In this document: piece by piece, positions 19,045 through 28,085 of the stretch
Position numbering within the stretch: position 1 is the first letter of the stretch
Layout of the letters: the number at the start of each line of letters is the position of its first letter
Assembly: GCF_010894405.1 (NCBI RefSeq)
Contig: NZ_JAAIYA010000008.1
Location: 372,001 to 436,000, forward strand
Length of the DNA stretch: 64,000 nt
Direction of reading: 5' to 3'
From: Pyxidicoccus caerfyrddinensis
GTDB taxonomy: Bacteria; Myxococcota; Myxococcia; Myxococcales; Myxococcaceae
Position numbers and translations under genes: made by a program
The notes under the pieces: model-generated
What the model was told of the DNA's origin: nothing
Database searches by the model: none
Seen by the model: only the letters and a program-made list of their open reading frames with translations

Positions 19045-19124
19045 GGTCGGGGCAACGTGGAGGCGTGAACTCCGCCAGGTCCGGAAGGAAGCAACGGTAG
19101 CGTACTTCCGCGTGTGTCCCGGCC
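19045..19124 (+). ncRNA. ffs: SRP RNA (small, 4.5S type)
   Basis: The conserved SRP helix-8 tetraloop region is present as CCAGGTCCGGAAGGAAGCA (about 19075-19093). The two sides of the long hairpin pair around it, closing with GGTCGGG at the 5' end and CCCGGCC at the 3' end. This is the compact bacterial RNA without the Alu domain; it binds Ffh for co-translational membrane targeting. Exact ends are estimated from the closing helix. Confidence 0.93.
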
Positions 19125-19133
19125 GTTTCTTTT

Positions 19134-19170
19134 GAAGAGCCGGCACCCTGTTTCAGGGTGCCGGCTCTTC
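19134..19170. terminator. strong 17-bp terminator hairpin
   Basis: Arms GAAGAGCCGGCACCCTG and CAGGGTGCCGGCTCTTC pair perfectly around a TTT loop. It lies 9 bases after the SRP RNA and 38 bases before the stop of the convergent GT22 gene, so it can serve both directions. Only a short T-run follows on the plus strand (CCTTT). Confidence 0.85.
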
Positions 19171-19208
19171 GCCTTTGCGGGCAGCCCCGCGCCCGCTTCC
19201 ATGTCTGC

Positions 19209-20669
19209 CTATTCGCGGACGAGGAGTGTCTCGCGGCCGATTCTGCGCGCCACGCGGAAGCCGGCCGCCTGGAGCTCCGCGAGGGCTCGGTCCTCGAAGG
19301 TGACGGCGCGGTTGAAGCTGCTGTCGCGCATGGCGTGCTGGAAGGCGCCGTCTTGGGGCCAGTCGCAGGTGAGCCAGGGAATCTGCTGGCCCAGGTAGAA
19401 GAAGCCGCCGGCGCCCCACAGCCCCTCGTTGACGATGAGCAGCCCGCGCGCGCCGCCCCCTTCCGTGGCGGCGACAATGGCGCGGAACTGGTCCGCCCGC
19501 AGGTCGCTGGAGGGGAAGAAGGCGGCCGTACCCAGGCCTGTCCCCAGGGCGAGCGCCACGAGACTCCACCGGGCGTCAGCCCGTGCGCGTGTGGCGATGA
19601 AGGCCGCCACCGGCGCCGCCGCGGCCAGCACGGCCAGCACCAGACCGGGGTAGAGGAAGCGCTCCTCCTTGTGCGCGGTGGCCAGCAGCACGCCCGTGTA
19701 CACGGCCGCGCACCACAGCGGCAGGGACAACGCGAGGCGCTGGCGCAGGGCGGCCACACCCAGGAGCGCGGCGCCCCATGCCCAGAGGGGCACGGCGGTG
19801 AGGAGCGGCCGCGCGTAGTAGCTGGGAGGGTCCGAGCCGAAGCGCGCCGCCGCGCCCTCGGAGAAGACGTTGAAGCGCGCGTAGGCCAGGAACGAATGGA
19901 ACGGTGAGCCCCAGGTGGCCCAATCCAGGGCGCCCAGCCCCGCCGCCACCACCAGCCCGCCGGCGCAGGTGAAGGCCAGCAGCCGCCAGCGCCGCGCCGC
20001 CACCAGCCACACCAGCGCGGCCAGGACGAAGATGGCCGACGGGTAGCGCGTCACCACCGCCAGCCCCAGGGCCGCGCCGCCCACGAGGCCCGCGCGCACC
20101 GGGCGCTCGCGCCTGTCCAACGCCTCCATGGCCACCAGGAGGAAGGAGGCGGAGAAGGACTCGCCCAGGGTGCGCCCCGCGAAGACGAGCACCGGCCCGT
20201 AGAGGCCCACCAGGAGGGCGGCCAGCCATCCACCCGCGGGCCCGGCCCGGCGCGCGGCGAAGCGGTACGCGGCCCAGACGCTCCAGGCGTGCAGCGCCGC
20301 CTGCGGGAGGGCCACCACCGCCCGGTAGCCCTGGGGACGGGTGATTCCGAGCAGGTCCGCCAGTTTCAGGAAGCCGGCCAGCACGCCGGGGACGGCCCAG
20401 TTGCGGATGCCGTCCTTCCACTCCCAGGCGAGCACGCCGTAGCCGTGGACGCGCCACCAGGCGGGCTCCAGGGCCTGGTACACCTCGTCCGGGTGGATGC
20501 GGCCCAGCTGCAGCACGGCGATGACGGCGGGCAGCAGCGCCACCACCGGCAGCAGGAAGACGGGCCAGCGCCGACCATTTCGGGGCGCGGGGCCGGGCAG
20601 GTCCGAGGCCGGCTCGGGTGTTGACTCGGGAACGGCGGGGGCCGGGAACTGGAGAGCGGGCGAGGACAC
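19209..20669 (-). CDS. GT22-like polytopic mannosyltransferase
   Basis: A 486-residue integral membrane protein with about ten hydrophobic segments and a Pro-rich N-terminal tail. The first luminal/periplasmic loop has HPDEVYQALEPAWW and WEWKDGIRNW (residues 59-91). A later loop has HKEERFLYPG (about 334-343). The HPDE and HKE-RF-P pairs are hallmarks of family GT22, whose members use lipid-phosphate mannose (eukaryotic ALG9, PIG-B). A bacterial member would add a sugar from a polyprenyl-phosphate donor outside the cytoplasm. It starts at GTG 20669, divergent from the oxidoreductase gene. Confidence 0.8.
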   Translation of the reverse strand: MSSPALQFPAPAVPESTPEPASDLPGPAPRNGRRWPVFLLPVVALLPAVIAVLQLGRIHPDEVYQALEPAWWRVHGYGVLAWEWKDGIRNWAVPGVLAGFLKLADLLGITRPQGYRAVVALPQAALHAWSVWAAYRFAARRAGPAGGWLAALLVGLYGPVLVFAGRTLGESFSASFLLVAMEALDRRERPVRAGLVGGAALGLAVVTRYPSAIFVLAALVWLVAARRWRLLAFTCAGGLVVAAGLGALDWATWGSPFHSFLAYARFNVFSEGAAARFGSDPPSYYARPLLTAVPLWAWGAALLGVAALRQRLALSLPLWCAAVYTGVLLATAHKEERFLYPGLVLAVLAAAAPVAAFIATRARADARWSLVALALGTGLGTAAFFPSSDLRADQFRAIVAATEGGGARGLLIVNEGLWGAGGFFYLGQQIPWLTCDWPQDGAFQHAMRDSSFNRAVTFEDRALAELQAAGFRVARRIGRETLLVRE

Positions 20670-20782
20670 GGTCGCGGCTGACTCTCCCCGTCCCGCCGCC
20701 CGGGCGCAAGATGCGCGACGTTCGTCCGCTCGCTCTCCGCTCGGGTTGGGGTAGGAACGCGGGCCATCCAGGAGGAGCAGAC

Positions 20783-22321
20783 ATGCCGGACGTCATCGTG
20801 GTGGGCGCGGGTCACAACGGGCTCGTGACAGCAGCGCTGCTGGCGCGCAGGGGACTCTCGGTTACCGTCCTCGAGGACAAGGACGTGATTGGCGGCGCGT
20901 GCCGCACGGAGTACCCCTTCCGCACCGCGCCGAAGCTGGGCGTGTCCACCGGCGCGTACCTGCTGGGCCTCATGCCGCCGGAGTTGCTGCGCGAGCTGGA
21001 GCTGGAGCTGCCCCTCAAGCGCAGGGATCCGCACTACTTCCTGCCCACCACCGGCAAGCGCTACCTCCTGTTCGGCTCGGACGAGCGCGAGCTGAAGCGC
21101 CAGTTCCTCGAGTTCTTCTCCCAGGCGGACTGGGAGGCCAACCAGGCGATGAACGCCGAGCTGGCCGCGCTGCGCGACGATATCGCCCCGACGTGGCTCC
21201 AGCCCCCGGTGTCCATCGAAGAAACCGCCGAGCGCTTCGTGCGCCCCGCCCTGCGCCAGCACTTCGTGCGGCTGTGCCGGGGCACGGCGCGCGAGTACCT
21301 GGAGCGCTTCGGCTTCAAGTCCGACCTCGTGAAGGCCATGTACGCGGTGACGGACGCGTTCTCCGGCCTCGACGGCGGCTACGACACGCCCGGCACGGGG
21401 ATGAACCTGCTCGTCCACAACATGTGCCGGCTGCCCGGCAGTGGTGGCACGTGGATGATTGTCGGCGGCGGCATGGGCACCGTCACGCAGTCCATCGCCA
21501 ACGTCGCGCGGAAGTACGGCGCGCAGATTCGCACCGGCGCGAAAGTCACCTCCGTGCGCGTGGACCGGGGCGTGGTGAAGGGCGTGGTGCTGGAGAATGG
21601 CGAGGAGGTGAACGCCGCCGTCGTCGTGTCCAACGGCGACCCCTTCCGCACGCTGAAGCTGGTGGAGCAGGGTGCGCTGCCCGCGGACTACCGGGCCAAG
21701 GTGGATGCCATGGCGGTGCCGGGCACCACGCTGAAGGTGAACCTGTGCCTCAAGGGCCTGCCCCGCTTCACGTGCCTTCCCGAGGACCGCGGCCAGTTCG
21801 GCCCCACCATCCACCTGCTGCCGCAGGAGGACGACGTGCTCGGGGCGCTGGCGCGCTCCTACAAGGACACGCAGGAGGGCAGGCTGTCGGAGTTCCCCTC
21901 CATCGAGTGGTACATCCACACCACGGTGGACCCGTCGCTGCGCGATGCCGAGGGGCACCACAACTCCGCCCTCTTCGTGGAGTGGGTGCCCTACGCGCTC
22001 AAGGGCACGACGTGGGAGCAGGAGGAGTCGCGCTACGTGAAGCAGCTCCTGTCCATCTGCGACCGCTTCGCTCCCGGCACCAGTGATTTGGTGCAGGAGA
22101 CCTTCGTGCTCACGCCGCCGAAAATCGAGAAGCACTTCGGGATTACGGGCGGCCACATCCACCATGTGGACAACAAGCGGGGCTTCACCGACCGGCTGCC
22201 CTACGAGACGCCGGTGCAGGGGCTCTACTTCTGCAGCGCCGGGTGCCACCCCGCGGGCAGCGTCATCGGGGCGGCCGGACACAACGCGGCCGGCGTGGTG
22301 CTACAGGCGCTCGGACGCTGA
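20783..22321 (+). CDS. phytoene-desaturase-like FAD oxidoreductase (PYROXD2 type)
   Basis: A 512-residue flavoprotein of the CrtI/PYROXD2 family. The FAD motif VGAGHNGLV is at residues 7-15, with GGACRTE shortly after. A C-terminal flavin-contacting segment CSAGCHPAGSVIGAAGHNAA is typical of the family. ATG 20783 is preceded by GGAGGAG at good spacing, so longer upstream open frame is not coding. It is a single gene with no carotenoid genes nearby, so a carotenoid role is not supported; the substrate is unknown. dnaX follows 58 bases later on the same strand. Confidence 0.9.
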   Translation: MPDVIVVGAGHNGLVTAALLARRGLSVTVLEDKDVIGGACRTEYPFRTAPKLGVSTGAYLLGLMPPELLRELELELPLKRRDPHYFLPTTGKRYLLFGSDERELKRQFLEFFSQADWEANQAMNAELAALRDDIAPTWLQPPVSIEETAERFVRPALRQHFVRLCRGTAREYLERFGFKSDLVKAMYAVTDAFSGLDGGYDTPGTGMNLLVHNMCRLPGSGGTWMIVGGGMGTVTQSIANVARKYGAQIRTGAKVTSVRVDRGVVKGVVLENGEEVNAAVVVSNGDPFRTLKLVEQGALPADYRAKVDAMAVPGTTLKVNLCLKGLPRFTCLPEDRGQFGPTIHLLPQEDDVLGALARSYKDTQEGRLSEFPSIEWYIHTTVDPSLRDAEGHHNSALFVEWVPYALKGTTWEQEESRYVKQLLSICDRFAPGTSDLVQETFVLTPPKIEKHFGITGGHIHHVDNKRGFTDRLPYETPVQGLYFCSAGCHPAGSVIGAAGHNAAGVVLQALGR

Positions 22322-22352
22322 GTGCTGCCCCACCTCGTGGGGAGGCAATGAG

Positions 22353-22379
22353 ATGGATCATTCACGCCGTCGTGTTTAG
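22353..22379 (+). CDS. possible 8-codon leader ORF before dnaX
   Basis: ATG 22353 follows a strong Shine-Dalgarno (GGGGAGG, 22339-22345) by seven bases. It encodes MDHSRRRV and ends with TAG that directly abuts an ATG (22380) in the same frame as dnaX. It could couple or tune dnaX translation. It could also be chance, since the dnaX start lacks its own good ribosome site. Confidence 0.3.
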   Translation: MDHSRRRV

Positions 22380-22391
22380 ATGACCGGGCAC

Positions 22392-23606
22392 ATGAGCTAC
22401 CTCGTCCTCGCGCGTAAATGGCGGCCGCAGAAATTCGATGACATGACCGGACAGGAGCACGTCGTCCGGACCGTCGCGAACGCCATCAAGATGGACCGGG
22501 TCGCTCACGCGTACCTGTTCTGCGGCCCTCGTGGAGTCGGCAAGACGACGGCCGCCCGCCTGCTCGCCAAGGCCCTCAACTGCGAGAAGGGCCCCACGGC
22601 GAGCCCGTGTGGCGAGTGCCGCGCGTGCACGGAGATTGCCGCCGGCACCAGCGTGGACGTGGCGGAAATCGACGGTGCCTCCAACAACGGCGTGGAGAAC
22701 GTCCGCGAGATTCGCGAGAACGCGAAGTACCTGCCGCAGCGGGACAGGCACAAGATCTACATCATCGACGAGGTCCACATGCTGTCGGGGGCGGCGTTCA
22801 ACGCGCTGCTCAAGACGCTGGAGGAGCCGCCCGGGCACGTGAAGTTCATCTTCGCGACCACCGAGGCGCACAAGCTCCCGGACACCATCCTCTCGCGGTG
22901 CCAGCGCCACAACTTCCGCCGGATTTCGGCGGCGCGGATGCTCCAGCGGCTGCAGGAGATCTGCAAGGCGGAGGGGGCGGGCATCTCCGACCGCTCGCTG
23001 TCGCTGGTGGTGCGCCAGTCCGAGGGCGGCATGCGCGACGCGCTCAGCCTCCTGGACCAGATTCTCGCGTCGTGCGGCGCCAACCCCACGGATGAAGACG
23101 TGGCCGAGGCGCTGGGCGCCATCGACCGTACGATGGTGCAGGACTTCGCCGAGGCGCTGGTGCGCAAGGACGCGAAGCGCATCCTCGAGCGCGTGGAGGA
23201 GGTCTTCAATCGCGGCCTGGACCTGAAGCGGCTGGCGGAGGAGCTGGCGCTGCAGCTGCGGCACCTCTTCGTCACCAAGACGCTGAACCAGGCCCCGGAC
23301 GAGCTGGCCGAGTCCGAGCAGAAGGCGCTGCTGGCGCTGGCGAAGGAAGCGGAGACCGCGCAGCTCACGCGCCTGTTCGACGTGGTGCACGGCTGCGTCT
23401 GGGACGTGTCGCGCGCGGCCCAGCCGAGGCTCGCGCTGGAGATGGCCCTGCTCAAGGCCATCCAGCTCTCGCCGGGTGGCTCGATTCCGGAGCTGCTCGC
23501 GCGGGTGGACCGGCTCGCGGCCGGGCTTCCCCAGGGGGAAGGCGCTTCGAAGAACACCGCTGGAGCGCCGGGAGGTCGCTCCAGTCCCACGAACTTTCGC
23601 GCCTGA
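22392..23606 (+). CDS. dnaX: DNA polymerase III gamma/tau subunit, N-terminal frame
   Basis: This is the ATPase of the sliding-clamp loader. ATG 22392 gives the classical MSYLVLARKWRP start (an ATG 12 bases upstream is also in frame). Walker A GPRGVGKTT is at residues 42-50, a zinc module (CGECRAC) follows, then DEVH Walker B and the SRC sensor motif (ILSRCQR). Domain III for clamp-loader oligomerisation is complete. The frame stops with TGA at 23604, giving a 404-residue gamma-like product. The C-terminal tau part is encoded immediately downstream in the +1 frame, so the gene is split by a frameshift, programmed or accidental. Confidence 0.93.
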   Translation: MSYLVLARKWRPQKFDDMTGQEHVVRTVANAIKMDRVAHAYLFCGPRGVGKTTAARLLAKALNCEKGPTASPCGECRACTEIAAGTSVDVAEIDGASNNGVENVREIRENAKYLPQRDRHKIYIIDEVHMLSGAAFNALLKTLEEPPGHVKFIFATTEAHKLPDTILSRCQRHNFRRISAARMLQRLQEICKAEGAGISDRSLSLVVRQSEGGMRDALSLLDQILASCGANPTDEDVAEALGAIDRTMVQDFAEALVRKDAKRILERVEEVFNRGLDLKRLAEELALQLRHLFVTKTLNQAPDELAESEQKALLALAKEAETAQLTRLFDVVHGCVWDVSRAAQPRLALEMALLKAIQLSPGGSIPELLARVDRLAAGLPQGEGASKNTAGAPGGRSSPTNFRA

Positions 23607-25068
23607 GTCCCGGCACGACGTCCCGTCTCAGTCCTCCCCTGCCCCACGTCCGTGGGACACCAGGCCCGCGGTCGAGCCCGTGCGTGACGCGGAGCCCGTG
23701 CCCATGGGCGAGCCGAGGCAGTCCGCCGAGCCGATGCGCTCGGTGGAAGTCGCGCGCCATGCAGAGCCGATGCACGCAGGGCCCGCGATTCCTGTCATGC
23801 CGCCCGTGGCCCCGACCGGGCCACTCATGGACGACCTGCCGCCCTCCGCGGCCCGGCCCCTGTCATTCCTGCGCAACGGAGGAGGTGCTGGCGCCACGGC
23901 GTTGACGGCGTCAGCAGCCTCGGCCGTCCCCGCGTACTCCGCCGAGGACGTGGCGTCGTCCGGACCGCTGATGGACGGGCTGCCGCCGACGGCCGCGCGC
24001 CCGCTCTCCTTCCTCCGGAAGAATGGTGGCGCCCAGGCCCCGTCCGCACCTCCGCTGCCTCCGGCTGGAGCCACGCCGCTGTCGCGCACCACCGAGCCCG
24101 CGCCCTCGGTCCGCGTCACCAACGTCCGCAAGCCGGAGCCGCAGCCCGGTCCGTCCGAGCCGCCGCCCTACGCGGAGGATGACGACGCGCGCTTCTACCC
24201 CGAGGAGGCCTCGCCCGAGGGCTGCGCCTCTGGCGAGTGCATCCCGGACGACGTCCCGTCCGAGCCCCTCGCCGCCACGGCCTCCGCCGATGCAGCGCTG
24301 GCCACACATGCTCCCGGCTCCTCGCCTGAACCTGTTGGCGATGCCCCGAGCGTGTACTCGCCCGACTCCGCACTTGCCTCAGCCGTCGCGTCCTTGAGCG
24401 CGCATGCGCCCGCCACCTTCGAGCCCACGTCCGCCCCGCGCGCGCCTGGCACCGAGGCAATGGTCCCCGCGAGCCCCACCTTCACGCCCCCTCCGGCCGC
24501 CGCACCAGCGCCACGCGCACCCGCCAGCTTCACCCCGGAACCCGACGCCGAGCCAGAGCCGGAGTCCTCAGCACCGCTCCCTGTCACCCGCGGCCGCGAC
24601 AACCCGAACCTGCCCCTCATCGAGCGATGGCGGGCCGCGGTGGAGAGCGTGAAGGGCTCCTCGCTCCGTCATGGAACGGCACTGGCCAACGGCCGCCTCC
24701 TGTCCATGCGGGCGGGGGAAATCGTCCTCGGCTATCTGCCCACGGCGGGCCTGCACCGGATGACGGTGTCGGCCGCCGCGGGCAAGACCACCATCGACAA
24801 GCTCCTGGCCGAGCACTTCGGCCGCCCGGTGAGGCTGTCCTTCCAGGACATCACCGCCGACGACAGCCGGGCCACGCTTAGCATCGCCGAGCAGGACGCC
24901 CAGAGCCGCGCCAACCACGAGAAGAGCACGGAGGGCAAGGTGCGCGGACACCCCGCCGTCCGCGCGGTGCTCAAGTTCCTGGGAGGCGAAATCGAGCACA
25001 TCCAGGTCTACGAGCCCGAGCGCCCCTCGGCCGTCCCTGCGGCCGACACTCCGGACGACAGCGCCTGA
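23587..25068 (+). CDS. dnaX: DnaX C-terminal (tau) part in the +1 frame
   Basis: This frame overlaps the end of the dnaX N-terminal frame and has no good start codon or ribosome site at its beginning (first internal ATG is 23704). It encodes a Pro/Ala/Glu-rich linker of about 330 residues, then a folded domain. That domain starts near LIERWRAAVESV and contains TTIDKLLAEHFGRPVRL and HPAVRAVLKFLGG, which resemble the DnaX C-terminal tau domain. The linker contains a 22-residue unit twice (GPLMDDLPPSAARPLSFLR and GPLMDGLPPTAARPLSFLR). The coordinate start assumes +1 slippage at CCC-A (23586-23589). An assembly indel upstream is the alternative. Confidence 0.75.
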   Translation, partial: PRTFAPESRHDVPSQSSPAPRPWDTRPAVEPVRDAEPVPMGEPRQSAEPMRSVEVARHAEPMHAGPAIPVMPPVAPTGPLMDDLPPSAARPLSFLRNGGGAGATALTASAASAVPAYSAEDVASSGPLMDGLPPTAARPLSFLRKNGGAQAPSAPPLPPAGATPLSRTTEPAPSVRVTNVRKPEPQPGPSEPPPYAEDDDARFYPEEASPEGCASGECIPDDVPSEPLAATASADAALATHAPGSSPEPVGDAPSVYSPDSALASAVASLSAHAPATFEPTSAPRAPGTEAMVPASPTFTPPPAAAPAPRAPASFTPEPDAEPEPESSAPLPVTRGRDNPNLPLIERWRAAVESVKGSSLRHGTALANGRLLSMRAGEIVLGYLPTAGLHRMTVSAAAGKTTIDKLLAEHFGRPVRLSFQDITADDSRATLSIAEQDAQSRANHEKSTEGKVRGHPAVRAVLKFLGGEIEHIQVYEPERPSAVPAADTPDDSA

Positions 25069-25160
25069 CAACCACCGCGCGCAACGGTAGGGTGCGCCCT
25101 CATTCCACGCCCGGGCGGGGCCAATGACGGCACCCGCTCCCACGAGTACCGAGGAAGCAC

Positions 25161-25478
25161 ATGCCTGGCGTCGACCTGAACTACTTCATCCGGCAGGCGA
25201 ACAAGCTGACGGAGAAGATTGAAGAGCGGAAGCAGCAGCTGGCGGAGGAAACCGTCGAGGCCAAGTCCGGCGAGGGCCTCGTCACGGTGGTCGCCAACGG
25301 CATCCAGGAGATCCGCAGCATCAAGATCGACAAGTCCGCCATCGACCCGAATGACCCGTCGATGCTCGAGGACCTCATCACCGCCGCCGTGAATGCTGCC
25401 CTGGCGAGCAGCCGCCAGCACATGCAGCGCGAGCTCGCGAAAATCTCCGGCGGCATCAAGATCCCCGGCGTTACCTGA
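25161..25478 (+). CDS. ybaB: YbaB/EbfC nucleoid-associated protein
   Basis: A 105-residue protein of the YbaB/EbfC family, small dimeric DNA-binding proteins often coded between dnaX and recR. The N-terminal helix (NKLTEKIEERKQQLAEE) and the strand GLVTVVANGIQEI match the family. ATG 25161 follows GAGGAAG. The dnaX-ybaB-recR order, with recR starting 6 bases after its stop, supports the assignment. Confidence 0.95.
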   Translation: MPGVDLNYFIRQANKLTEKIEERKQQLAEETVEAKSGEGLVTVVANGIQEIRSIKIDKSAIDPNDPSMLEDLITAAVNAALASSRQHMQRELAKISGGIKIPGVT

Positions 25479-25484
25479 TACCGG

Positions 25485-26078
25485 ATGACTCCCGATCCGC
25501 TGAATCGACTTGTCGCCCAGCTCGCGAAGCTGCCGGGCATTGGCGAGAAGACCGCCCAGCGCCTCGCGTTCCACATCCTGCGGGCGCCCGGCGAGTACGC
25601 CTCGGACCTGTCCCTGGCCATCCGCGAGGTGAAGGAGAAGGTGCACCTGTGCGTGCGCTGCTTCTCCCTCACCGACTCGGAGACGTGCGGCTTCTGCCGG
25701 GACTCCCGCCGTGACGAGCGCGTGCTCTGCGTGGTGGAGACCTTCGCGGACCTGATGGCGCTCGAGCGCACGCGCGAGTTCAAGGGCCGCTACCATGTCC
25801 TGCACGGCGTGCTCTCTCCGCTGGAGGGCGTGGGCCCGGAGCAGCTGCGCATCAAGGAACTGCTGGAGCGCCTCAACGACAGCCGGGTGGAGGAGCTCAT
25901 CGTCGCCACCAACCCGGACGTCGAGGGCGAGGCCACCGCGCTCTACCTGACGCGCCTGCTCAAGCCCATGGGCCTGCGCGTCACCCGCATCGCCCAGGGC
26001 CTGCCCATGGGTGGCGACCTGGAGTTCGCGGACCAGGCCACGCTGGCGAAGGCGCTGTCCGCCCGCCGCGACCTGTAG
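25485..26078 (+). CDS. recR: recombination mediator RecR
   Basis: A 197-residue protein that works with RecO/RecF in gap repair and RecA loading. It shows the helix-hairpin-helix (LPGIGEKTAQRLAFH), a four-cysteine zinc finger (CVRC at about 54-57 and CGFC at about 66-69), and a TOPRIM domain with a conserved Glu (CVVETFADLMALE) and NPDVEGEAT. Full length. It ends 37 bases before the stop of a convergent kinase gene. Confidence 0.96.
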   Translation: MTPDPLNRLVAQLAKLPGIGEKTAQRLAFHILRAPGEYASDLSLAIREVKEKVHLCVRCFSLTDSETCGFCRDSRRDERVLCVVETFADLMALERTREFKGRYHVLHGVLSPLEGVGPEQLRIKELLERLNDSRVEELIVATNPDVEGEATALYLTRLLKPMGLRVTRIAQGLPMGGDLEFADQATLAKALSARRDL

Positions 26079-26115
26079 CCGAAGAGCACCTGGCGGCGCC
26101 GGGCTTCCGGCGCCG

Positions 26116-28083
<1,968 letters not shown>

Positions 28084-28085
28084 CC

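Noticed and set aside
20783..22321. Carotenoid gene cluster
   Set aside because: The desaturase-like protein stands alone; no synthase, cyclase or regulator nearby.
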